The position numbers and the translations under genes were made by a program. A stretch of 7,240 bases of DNA from Verrucomicrobiota bacterium (GTDB lineage: Bacteria; Verrucomicrobiota; Verrucomicrobiia; Chthoniobacterales; JAFAMB01): positions 1 to 7,240 of the forward strand of contig JAFAXJ010000313.1 in NCBI GenBank assembly GCA_019241095.1, given 5' to 3'. Position 1 is the first letter of the stretch. Each line of letters opens with the position of its first letter. The notes beneath the pieces were generated by a model, which was given only the letters and a program-made list of their open reading frames with translations, was not told where the DNA came from and searched no databases. Below, one piece after another: positions 1-5,681 of the stretch.

Positions 1-170
1 TCGGTCGTCCAGTGACGAAACTAGCTGTGTTCTCAAGCGCCCCACCGTTGAAGGTTAAACCTCCTGAAGGAGCTCCCAAGTTGCTGTCGCTGGAAACACT
101 CAAAATGCCGGCATCAAGAATAGTTCCTCCAGAATAGCTGTTAGCGCCGGTTAAAGTCAGACTGCCAGGG
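1..170 (-). repeat. PATR long repeat, copy B (truncated by window edge)
   Basis: Second copy of the segment at 472-641, covering residues about 454-509. It contains the third visible PATR core (NSYSGGTILDAG) and the GGLTFNGG stretch. The homology reaches base 1, so the repeat unit continues outside the window and more copies are likely. Confidence 0.8.
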
Positions 171-1528
171 CCTAACTGAGTAAGGATGCCGGTACCGCTT
201 ATTACGCCATTGAACCCGATCCTATCAATCCTGTTGAAGACCAGGTTACCGTTATCAACAATGTTTCCGATTATACTCCCGGTATTGCCACCATTGCCAA
301 GTTGCAGGACACCTGAGGCAATCGTAGTGCCCCCGGTATAAGAGTTGTTGTTGACCAATAAGAGCGCTCCGGGACCGCCTTTAACCAAAGCGCCACTGCC
401 CAAAATGCTGCTTGCCACTGTTAAAGTCGTGGATCCGTCATTGATGATAGTTGCAGCAGTATTTAGCGTGATCGCACGGGCCGTAGCGAAACTTGCCGTG
501 GTCTCAAGCGTTCCGCCGTTAAAAGTTAAACCTCCGGACGGGTCTCCCAAATTGTTATCTCTGGAAACAGAAACGGTGCCGGCATCGAGGAATGTACCCC
601 CGGTGTAGGTGTTTGTGCCAGTCATGGTCAGTAGACTCCCTGCGCTCGACATCGTCAAGGAACCGCCGACGCCAGTAATTGTCGCACTCAACAGGCTGTT
701 AAAGGTGGAGTGATCACTCGCTCCGACCAGATTCAGATTTTCAGCTCCAAGTTCAACCAAACCAGACCCGGTTATAAAGCCTATCGTGGTTCCCTTGCTG
801 GTCAGGTTTACAATATTGAGTGTTCCACCGCTGCTAAAGAATTTAGCATTGTCACCGCTTGCCATCTGGAAAAAGTCCACAGTGCCGCTATTGTTGATTG
901 TCGCGTTTGCTGCGTGAGTGGCTAACGGGAAGAAAAACAGCAATCCGGAGTTATTTATAACAGAGTTCGCTGCGCTGGCTCCCACAAGAAAACCGAGCGA
1001 ACCTTTGTTGTTTATCGTAGCCCGGTCCGCCGTAGAAAAGTCATCGAAAGTAAAATCGGTAGAGGTATTGTTGAACGTGGCAGATCCGGCGTCGCTGGTA
1101 TTGCCAAACTTCAAATGAGCCGCACTATTGAGAATTACGTTGCCGACAATGGTGGAGCCATTGGCAAACTCGAAGTGGACGGTCGTATCGGGGATCGTGA
1201 ACGTCTGGGGCGCGGCTGACTGGTTAACTATTCCTTGGGCGTTCAATACCATATTCACCCCATTTGTGAGTTGAACATTATACGGCACAGCGCCTGTGAA
1301 AGATATCTGACTCAGATTTAAAGTCGTGTTCGGCGTCGACGGGTTGACGATGACAGAAGGATTGCCGCCACCATTAAAAACCGCGGAATTCACGGTCTCT
1401 CCCGGAACTCCGTTTGGATTCCAGTTCGTAGCTGTTGTCCAGTTGTTAGCCACGCCACCCTGCCACACCGACTGGGCTTGGGCATCTAACAAGAAGCATG
1501 AGAAAAGAAGAATAATATAGCATTTCAT
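1..1528 (-). CDS. Secreted PATR (autotransporter-associated beta-strand repeat) protein, N-terminal part, 3' end outside window
   Basis: The frame is open from an ATG at 1528 to the window edge, giving 509 residues with no stop, so the gene is truncated by the window. Residues 1-18 form a signal peptide: a short MK n-region, the hydrophobic core YIILLFSCFLL, and an AQA signal-peptidase site at 16-18. Residues about 20-130 begin with a W-rich module (VWQGG, NNW, TNW, GVPG) often seen at the start of secreted beta-helix proteins. Five units of about 20 residues follow at 131-229, then three PATR units around 297-328, 379-411 and 445-485, each built on a core like Y[TS]GGT followed by GxLxLG or GxxSVS. 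Proteins of this kind are extracellular beta-solenoids, usually passengers of type V autotransporters or otherwise surface-anchored; the barrel or anchor that would decide this is not visible. The Asn/Thr/Gly/Ser-rich, Lys/Arg-poor composition fits. The start has only a weak purine-rich upstream stretch (GAAAGCGAG). The ligand or function is unknown. Confidence 0.9.
   Translation of the reverse strand, partial: MKCYIILLFSCFLLDAQAQSVWQGGVANNWTTATNWNPNGVPGETVNSAVFNGGGNPSVIVNPSTPNTTLNLSQISFTGAVPYNVQLTNGVNMVLNAQGIVNQSAAPQTFTIPDTTVHFEFANGSTIVGNVILNSAAHLKFGNTSDAGSATFNNTSTDFTFDDFSTADRATINNKGSLGFLVGASAANSVINNSGLLFFFPLATHAANATINNSGTVDFFQMASGDNAKFFSSGGTLNIVNLTSKGTTIGFITGSGLVELGAENLNLVGASDHSTFNSLLSATITGVGGSLTMSSAGSLLTMTGTNTYTGGTFLDAGTVSVSRDNNLGDPSGGLTFNGGTLETTASFATARAITLNTAATIINDGSTTLTVASSILGSGALVKGGPGALLLVNNNSYTGGTTIASGVLQLGNGGNTGSIIGNIVDNGNLVFNRIDRIGFNGVISGTGILTQLGPGSLTLTGANSYSGGTILDAGILSVSSDSNLGAPSGGLTFNGGALENTASFVTGRP
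472..641 (-). repeat. PATR long repeat, copy A (partner at 1-170, offset 471 bp)
   Basis: This segment, residues about 297-353, recurs exactly 157 codons later at 1-170. Aligning residues 301-351 with 458-508 without gaps gives 37 of 51 identical residues, including the shared cores GGLTFNGG and NLG. DNA similarity is also evident, for example tctcaagcg at 502 and 31, and the spacing is a whole number of codons, so the duplication kept the frame. Confidence 0.85.
842..1138 (-). repeat. Five tandem ~20-residue beta-solenoid units inside the PATR protein
   Basis: Residues 131-229 of the PATR protein divide into five consecutive units of 19-20 residues. Each starts with [VT][IF]xN (VILN, TFNN, TINN, VINN, TINN), has a hydrophobic strand ending in F in the middle, and ends in an Ala/Asn-rich turn such as TADRA, SAANS or HAANA. 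One unit per solenoid rung is the natural reading. The repeat is clear in the protein but diverged in the DNA. Confidence 0.7.
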
Positions 1529-1611
1529 ATCTCGCTTTCTTTCGTGATAGATTTTCGTCAAAGCGTTTCGGGAGAACATAACTAACCTTTCGTACATCAA
1601 TGAACTAAAGG

Positions 1612-1641
1612 ATGTTACCTGATGTCCACAGAATAAATCAA
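1612..1641 (-). promoter_or_regulatory. Candidate promoter for the PATR gene
   Basis: On the minus strand TTGATT (1641-1636) lies 18 nt from TAACAT (1617-1612); each matches 4 of 6 sigma-70 consensus bases. Transcription would start near 1605, leaving a leader of about 75 nt before the ATG at 1528. The region is AT-rich and divergent, so other assignments are possible. I saw no convincing plus-strand promoter for the gene at 1701. Confidence 0.25.
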
Positions 1642-1700
1642 ATTTTCGCAATTCTTGTTGTTTCTTGCAATCTCTACTAAGCAAAGCCGATTCATCTCTG

Positions 1701-2465
1701 ATGAAGAGTGAACGCGTCTACATAGGGACCAGTGGCTGGATTTACAAAGATTGGGCTAAAAACTTCTATCCGAAAGATTGGCCGGCCCGGCGAAACCTGG
1801 AGTATTACGTCAGTCAATTCCCAACGGTCGAAATCAATGCTTCTTTTTACCGTCTGCCAACTGAAAAGGCTTTTCAAGATTGGACGCGCAACGCCACTCC
1901 TCAATTTCTTTTTGCTCTAAAAGGAAGTCGCGCCGTTACTCATTATAAACGATTGCTGCCTGGCGCGAAATCATTCCATATCCTGCTTGAACGCTCTAAG
2001 ATCCTTGGCACCCATCTGGGACCGATCCTATGGCAATTACCAGGTTCTTTTCGGAAAGACCTATCCCGTTTAGAACAGTTCCTGGCAATTTTGCCCAGAG
2101 AAAATCTGCACGCCATGGAATTTCGACACGCTTCCTGGATGGATGACAAAACGCTCGCGCTCCTCAGTGAATATCAAGTGGCAAATGTTTCGCTAAGCTC
2201 TCAGTCGATGCCTATGTGCACCGAACTGACTGCGCCCTTCGCATACGTCCGTTTTCATGGCCTTGAAAATGGGGCTGCACATGATTACACAAGAGAAGAA
2301 CTAGAGCCCTGGGCCAACTTTCTTCAGCGCATTGCCCGGGAAGGTTCGAAAGCATTCGTTTATTTCAATAATGACGTGAATACGCGAGCGCCTCTCAACG
2401 CCCTTACCTTAATGCAGGAAGTGGGCGAATTTGCTGTAAGGGCTACGGCGCTGAACAAAACATAG
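1701..2465 (+). CDS. DUF72 / YecE family TIM-barrel protein
   Basis: A protein of 254 residues with the whole set of DUF72 (YecE) signatures in order: TSGW at 10-13, FYP at 22-24, VEINASFYR at 43-51, the FALKGSR...THYKRL block in the first third, LGPILWQLP, EFRHASW, YVRFHG at 182-187 and FNND at 222-225. The family adopts a TIM-barrel fold and is usually 240-300 residues long, so this copy is full length. Its biochemical role is not established. The protein is cytosolic, with no signal peptide. I chose the ATG at 1701 because the conserved N-terminus (VYIGTSGW) begins five residues later; an in-frame TTG at 1665 would add 12 unconserved residues. Neither start has a clear Shine-Dalgarno sequence. 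The stop lies 14 nt before the peptidase ATG at 2480, so the two are probably cotranscribed, although no functional link between the families is known to me. Confidence 0.93.
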   Translation: MKSERVYIGTSGWIYKDWAKNFYPKDWPARRNLEYYVSQFPTVEINASFYRLPTEKAFQDWTRNATPQFLFALKGSRAVTHYKRLLPGAKSFHILLERSKILGTHLGPILWQLPGSFRKDLSRLEQFLAILPRENLHAMEFRHASWMDDKTLALLSEYQVANVSLSSQSMPMCTELTAPFAYVRFHGLENGAAHDYTREELEPWANFLQRIAREGSKAFVYFNNDVNTRAPLNALTLMQEVGEFAVRATALNKT

Positions 2466-2479
2466 AATCCTTGACAACG

Positions 2480-3661
2480 ATGCAATTCGCACAGGTGACT
2501 CGGCTGAACGCACGATTTGCAATGCTTGTTCTTTACTGCCTTTGCTCCACCACCGGTTACGCCTATGTTGAAAAAGTAACAGCGCGCGCCCGAGACCTAG
2601 GAGTCCCATTTGATGGCGCCCCTGGCGATCTCAACGCAATTACTGATGTACGCGGATTGACGGTTGGTCAGACTACCTTGATAGAGGGCGAGGGAAAACT
2701 GGTTGTTGGAACAGGGCCGATACGCACCGGAGTAACCGCGATTCTGCCGCTAGGAAGGGACCGCATCAATACACCAGTCCCCGCGGCAGTTTATGCTTTC
2801 AACGGCAATGGAGAAATGACCGGAAGCGATTGGATTGAAGAATCCGGCTTCTTAGAAGGACCTGTGCTTCTAACGAACACTTTGAGTGTAGGACTTGTGC
2901 GAGACGCGGTCGTTGAGTGGGGTACAAAACGGTTTCAAGACAATGATCACTTCAGTCTGCCAACTGTCGCAGAAACCTGGGACGGAGGATTAAATGACAT
3001 TAATGGGCTTCACGTAACAAAGGAAGATGTGTTCCATGCTCTTGATACGGCTTCTGACGGACGGGTTCTTGAAGGTAACGTCGGCGGCGGCACCGGCACG
3101 CGCGCGTTCGGGTTTAAAGCAGGTATTGGTACCGCTTCACGAATCGTGGAAGAACGCAATGGCGGCTTTTGTGTTGGCGTACTGGTTCAGGCCAACTTTG
3201 GGATACGTGAAAACCTGATTATCGCAGGAGCGCCAGTTGGCAAGGATATTACGGATCTGCAACCCGTCATACACAGAGATCCGGAGAGAGAAGGCTCAAT
3301 CCTGATTGTCGTCGCCACCGACGCTCCTTTGCTACCGAATCAATTGAAGCGAGTAGCGAAACACGCGACCCTCGGCATGGCGCGGACGGGCGCGATCAGC
3401 ACAAACTCGTCGGGCGATTTGTTTATCGCGTTCTCTACCGCAGTACCTCCCTTGATGAACGATCGTGAGCAATGGTCCACTCTCCAGAACGGCGATTTAG
3501 ACCCTATATTTGAAGCCACGGTTAGCGCCACAGAAGAAGCGATCATTAATTCTCTGGTAGCTGCGAAAACAATGCATGGCATCAACAATAATACCTTCTA
3601 TGCCATACCTCACGAACGTCTGCGTGCCATTCTTAGAAAGTACGGGCGTCTTATAGAGTAG
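2480..3661 (+). CDS. Exported P1/S58 family (DmpA-like) self-processing aminopeptidase
   Basis: A protein of 393 residues in the DmpA/BapA family, N-terminal-nucleophile aminopeptidases that act on D- or beta-amino acid amides and peptides in characterised members. The N-terminal block ARARDLG...NAITDVRG...VGQTTLIEGEG, the NGNGEMTG loop, the GNVGGGTGT glycine loop and VQANFG are all typical. Precursors cleave themselves before the catalytic Ser; here this should be Gly272-Ser273 (EGS-ILIVVATDAPLLP), giving a beta chain of 121 residues, close to the size in DmpA. Ser311 and Asp313 (NSSGD) sit 38 and 40 residues after the nucleophile, matching the Ser288/Glu290 positions of BapA. Residues 1-28 look like a signal peptide (MLVLYCLC core, GYA cut), so it is probably periplasmic, whereas several relatives lack one. 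The ATG at 2480 is preferred; an in-frame TTG at 2471 would add three residues. Substrate specificity cannot be read from the sequence. Confidence 0.93.
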   Translation: MQFAQVTRLNARFAMLVLYCLCSTTGYAYVEKVTARARDLGVPFDGAPGDLNAITDVRGLTVGQTTLIEGEGKLVVGTGPIRTGVTAILPLGRDRINTPVPAAVYAFNGNGEMTGSDWIEESGFLEGPVLLTNTLSVGLVRDAVVEWGTKRFQDNDHFSLPTVAETWDGGLNDINGLHVTKEDVFHALDTASDGRVLEGNVGGGTGTRAFGFKAGIGTASRIVEERNGGFCVGVLVQANFGIRENLIIAGAPVGKDITDLQPVIHRDPEREGSILIVVATDAPLLPNQLKRVAKHATLGMARTGAISTNSSGDLFIAFSTAVPPLMNDREQWSTLQNGDLDPIFEATVSATEEAIINSLVAAKTMHGINNNTFYAIPHERLRAILRKYGRLIE

Positions 3662-3694
3662 CTGCTCTCGGATAAGCTTTCGCCATAAAGGACA

Positions 3695-3717
3695 GGAAAG
3701 GTTCGCGTAACCTTTTT
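3695..3717 (+). terminator. Weak intrinsic terminator-like hairpin after the peptidase gene
   Basis: AAAGGTT (3697-3703) and AACCTTT (3709-3715) form a perfect 7-bp stem around the loop CGCGT, and the T-run continues to 3717. It lies about 35 nt after the stop at 3661. The stem holds only two G-C pairs, and part of the T-run is inside it, so termination would be weak. Confidence 0.4.
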
Positions 3718-3836
3718 ACGGCCATTTCGAGGTGAGGCCGCTTCATCGCACGCCCCTAAAACGGCTGCCCTAAAAAATCCTCTTACATATCTTACCCCCA
3801 ATTCCAATGGCAGCACTGAAGTGTTGGCTAACATCT

Positions 3837-3845
3837 TGGTAAAAT
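3837..3845 (+). promoter_or_regulatory. Candidate extended -10 promoter for ridA
   Basis: TGG-TAAAAT fits an extended -10 element (TGn followed by a 5 of 6 match to TATAAT); the -35 region is poor. Transcription would start near 3852, giving a leader of about 75-80 nt. That leader can fold: CCTGC (3861-3865) pairs with GCAGG (3890-3894), enclosing a smaller GGT(T)CC/GGACC hairpin at 3867-3880. Whether the fold regulates anything is unknown. Confidence 0.35.
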
Positions 3846-3925
3846 AGAGTTCCTTCGCAACCTGCTGGTTCCTTCGGACCTGTCGCTCTGCAGGCTTCTT
3901 GCTCCTCTCTTCATCTGAGCTAAAG

Positions 3926-4309
3926 ATGCTTATGCGAAAAGCTATCATTGTCCCTGACGCTCCAAAGCCGGCGGGTCTCTATTCCCATGCCGTTGTTGCG
4001 AACGGCTTTGTGTTTGTGTCCGGCCAGGGACCGCAAGTACCGGAATCGGGAGTGATTCCTGATAACTTCAGGGAACAGGTTCGCCAGACCTTACGGAATA
4101 TCCAAGCTATTTTGCGCAACGTTGGCTGTGAAATGACAGATGTTATCAAGGTGAATGCTTACCTGACTGACCCAACTCGATTTTCTGAATACAACGAAGT
4201 CTACCAGGAGTTTTTTTCCATAGATCCTCCTGTGAGGACTACCGTTCAGACCGGGCTAATTAAAATCCTGGTGGAGATCGATTGCATTGCAGTCCTTCCC
4301 AAAGCTTAG
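3926..4309 (+). CDS. ridA: RidA family enamine/imine deaminase (YjgF/YER057c/UK114)
   Basis: A single-domain protein of 125-127 residues, the normal length for this family of trimeric cytosolic enzymes. RidA hydrolyses reactive 2-aminoacrylate and related enamines/imines released by PLP enzymes, protecting those enzymes from damage. Visible signatures, numbered from the second Met at 3932, are IIVPDAPKPAG at 5-15, Tyr17 in LYSHAV (usually PYSQA), VFVSGQGP, the helix with NIQAIL, VIKVNAYL, the key Arg102 in PVRTTVQ and Glu115 in VEIDCIAVLP. The Arg and Glu are the residues expected in active deaminase members of the archetypal RidA group. Two ATGs, 3926 and 3932, are both possible: a GAG/AAAG purine patch lies just upstream, and MRKAII from 3932 resembles the usual N-terminus best. 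It appears monocistronic, with no terminator visible immediately after the stop. Confidence 0.92.
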   Translation: MLMRKAIIVPDAPKPAGLYSHAVVANGFVFVSGQGPQVPESGVIPDNFREQVRQTLRNIQAILRNVGCEMTDVIKVNAYLTDPTRFSEYNEVYQEFFSIDPPVRTTVQTGLIKILVEIDCIAVLPKA

Positions 4310-4346
4310 TACAATTGCTTGGAAATATGATGACGTATTTTAAGAG

Positions 4347-4493
4347 TCGAATCGGTGACGTGATCTGACAGGCTACATCGGAGGAATAGTGCCTCTGATG
4401 GCAAGAAAAAACCATCTAACGTGAATCTTTCCAGCAAGGAGCCGGCAGGTGCCGGAGTCAATGGCAAGGAAATATGCGTCACCGTAATTCCGA
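4347..4493. repeat. ~147-bp inverted-repeat element, MITE-like or structured RNA
   Basis: The ends are imperfect inverted repeats: TCGAATCGGTGACG at 4347-4360 pairs with 4477-4493 (CGTCACCG, then a TA bulge, ATTC, a C bulge and GA). The central 8 bp (4353-4360 with 4477-4484) are perfect. Inside are two more hairpins, ATCGGAGG/CCTCTGAT at 4377-4399 (one G-T pair) and CCGGC/GCCGG at 4442-4455. No open frame fills it. On the minus strand one end reads GGAATTACGGTGACG, which resembles motifs I associate with IS200-like/REP-associated transposase elements. That resemblance is from memory and unverified. It lies between two convergent genes, where such elements commonly settle. Confidence 0.4.
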
Positions 4494-4505
4494 ACGTGAG
4501 TACTA

Positions 4506-4525
4506 GGCGAGGCTTCTACCTCGCC
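4506..4525. repeat. GC-rich palindrome (REP-like, possible terminator or 3' stabiliser)
   Basis: GGCGAGG (4506-4512) and CCTCGCC (4519-4525) form a perfect 7-bp stem around a 6-nt loop. It lies 31 nt beyond the thpR stop (minus strand) and near the convergent ridA end. No T-run follows on either strand, so it is not a classical intrinsic terminator; a REP-type palindrome or transcript 3'-end structure is more likely. Confidence 0.4.
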
Positions 4526-4556
4526 CGGCTCCCGGCTGCCTTGGTTATCTCAACCC

Positions 4557-5168
4557 TCACGTGACACCACGGTTATTTACATCCGGTGTGAACTCTGCGA
4601 GAGCGCAGTGTTCAACGCCATTGCTGGTTTGGACGCTTTGCATCAGGCTAACTGCCTCAGGTTGCCAGCATATTGCTGGGCTCTCATCAGATAAGCTTTT
4701 CAGCACTTCCGAAAGTCCATCGGCTGTGCCACTCTTAATTCTGCCGAGTGTGATGTGCGGATATGAACGATCCCGATCATCCAGGGGTACATAACGGGAG
4801 AACCTCTGTAGAAGAGATTCCTGCAATGCCTCGAATTGTTCGTCCACGGTTGCTCCGATCCACAAAACTCGTGGAGACTGGACCGCCGGAAAACAGCCGA
4901 AATCATGCAGAACCAAGCGCGGCAATGTCTTCTGCGCATGAACGGACTTTGTTATCTGCTGCTTTAGCATCTCGACTTGTTGCGAGAAAAAGTTACCGAG
5001 AAATAACAAAGTCAGATGGAACTGAGTCGGTTTCGTCCAGCGTATACAGAGGGCCGATGCATGGCCGAGGCTGTTTCGGAGGAACGCTTGCTGGTCGCAT
5101 AACTTTGCGACGATTTCAGAGCGCGGGTTCAGTGAAATGAAGAGACGAATGATGTGTGGTGATGCCAT
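4557..5168 (-). CDS. thpR: RNA 2',3'-cyclic phosphodiesterase (2H phosphoesterase, LigT/ThpR)
   Basis: A protein of 203 residues, close to the usual 175-200 of this cytosolic family. ThpR opens 2',3'-cyclic phosphate ends of RNA to 2'-phosphates; the older name 2'-5' RNA ligase reflects a side reaction. The two catalytic HxTx motifs of the 2H fold are intact: HLTL at 51-54 (in FHLTLLFLG) and HITL at 138-141 (in YPHITLGR). The N-terminal RLFISL strand, the RWTKP stretch before the first motif and PRVLWIG at 99-105 are also typical. The ATG at 5168 is chosen because RLFISL follows directly and because it lies 2 nt after the upstream stop (TAG, 5173-5171), which suggests translational coupling. 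An extension towards 5240 would overlap that gene and adds nothing conserved. There is no clear Shine-Dalgarno sequence, in line with coupling. A GC-rich palindrome lies 31 nt past the stop. Confidence 0.92.
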   Translation of the reverse strand: MASPHIIRLFISLNPRSEIVAKLCDQQAFLRNSLGHASALCIRWTKPTQFHLTLLFLGNFFSQQVEMLKQQITKSVHAQKTLPRLVLHDFGCFPAVQSPRVLWIGATVDEQFEALQESLLQRFSRYVPLDDRDRSYPHITLGRIKSGTADGLSEVLKSLSDESPAICWQPEAVSLMQSVQTSNGVEHCALAEFTPDVNNRGVT

Positions 5169-5170
5169 GG

Positions 5171-5533
5171 CTAATCGTCTGTGGAACGACCGGCAACGAT
5201 CAGACAGATCAAGCCGGCAACGCATGAAATGAATCCGCACAGGATGATGATCTGTTCAACGAGACTCAGGTGCTTCCATTCGTATACGGAAGTTGAGATG
5301 AGAACTCCCACCTTTCCCCAAACAATCTCGACATCACGAGAAGAATTCTTTAGATCCTCTGGCGGCAGAGTACTATCTGTCCAGCTACCGTTCGACTCAG
5401 AAGCCGGCGAGTTGGAAAGATCGCCGCGCGGGGGCTTTCGACTATAAAAGACGACTGCGATTGTACCGCACACACCCAAAAAGAGGAGAATTAGTCCAAT
5501 TGAATTGAGCGTCTTTGTGTTTCCGTTGCCCAT
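5171..5533 (-). CDS. Small two-helix membrane protein, unknown function, upstream of thpR
   Basis: I do not recognise this protein. It is about 120 residues long. A hydrophobic segment at 11-30 (IGLILLFLGVCGTIAVVFY) is followed by RKPPR, a polar linker rich in Ser, Asn, Asp and Pro, a stretch near VEIVWGKVGVLIS, and a second hydrophobic segment at about 91-113 (IIILCGFISCVAGLICLIVAG), ending in a short acidic tail. It should be an inner-membrane hairpin with both termini on one side and a soluble loop of about 60 residues on the other. The start is uncertain: ATG at 5533 or 5539, or TTG at 5554, none with a good Shine-Dalgarno sequence. Its stop lies 2 nt before the thpR ATG, so the two form one transcription unit. 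That arrangement and the coherent hydrophobic pattern argue that it is a real gene. Confidence 0.6.
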   Translation of the reverse strand: MGNGNTKTLNSIGLILLFLGVCGTIAVVFYSRKPPRGDLSNSPASESNGSWTDSTLPPEDLKNSSRDVEIVWGKVGVLISTSVYEWKHLSLVEQIIILCGFISCVAGLICLIVAGRSTDD

Positions 5534-5596
5534 ACACATGAAACGGCCGGTCAACGTCGATCAGCAAGCGTTGAAGGGCAAGGCGTCGCAGCGTTA

Positions 5597-5605
5597 TGCG
5601 ATAAT
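5597..5605 (+). promoter_or_regulatory. Candidate extended -10 promoter for the Nudix gene
   Basis: TGC-GATAAT is an extended -10 element (TGn plus a 5 of 6 match to TATAAT) on the plus strand, about 75 nt before the GTG at 5682. TTGAAG at 5571-5576 is too far away to act as a standard -35. The 5534-5681 gap holds nothing else clear. Confidence 0.3.
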
Positions 5606-5681
5606 GTTAGCTCTGGCATGGTACACTCGCCTGGAAACTCTATCTGCAGTGTGCATTCAAAGTTAGACGGCAAGCAATCTT

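Noticed and set aside
345..1520. Several plus-strand open frames of 60-90 residues
   Set aside because: They are antisense to the PATR gene, whose signal peptide and repeats are unmistakable; their proteins are Pro/Val-rich reflections of its repeats.
2519..2563. Lipoprotein signal in the DmpA-like precursor (cysteines near residues 20-22)
   Set aside because: The residues before both cysteines (VLY, YCL) do not fit a lipobox; a signal peptidase I cut after GYA is better supported.
3610..3948. Minus-strand 112-residue open frame across the peptidase-ridA gap
   Set aside because: It overlaps both neighbouring coding ends, has a basic low-complexity character with no recognisable domain, and lies opposite the likely ridA promoter and leader.
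4310..4556. Known riboswitch classes (TPP, cobalamin, c-di-GMP, glycine) in the ridA-thpR gap
   Set aside because: None of their conserved core strings could be matched, and the region is downstream of both flanking genes rather than upstream.
4700..5140. Plus- and minus-strand open frames of 79-125 residues within thpR
   Set aside because: They are alternative frames of thpR, which has both catalytic HxTx motifs.
5591..5668. Possible integron attC site (GTTAGAC at 5662-5668)
   Set aside because: Only one core-like heptamer is present; I found no matching RYYYAAC partner or attC-like imperfect palindrome, and the neighbours are ordinary chromosomal genes.
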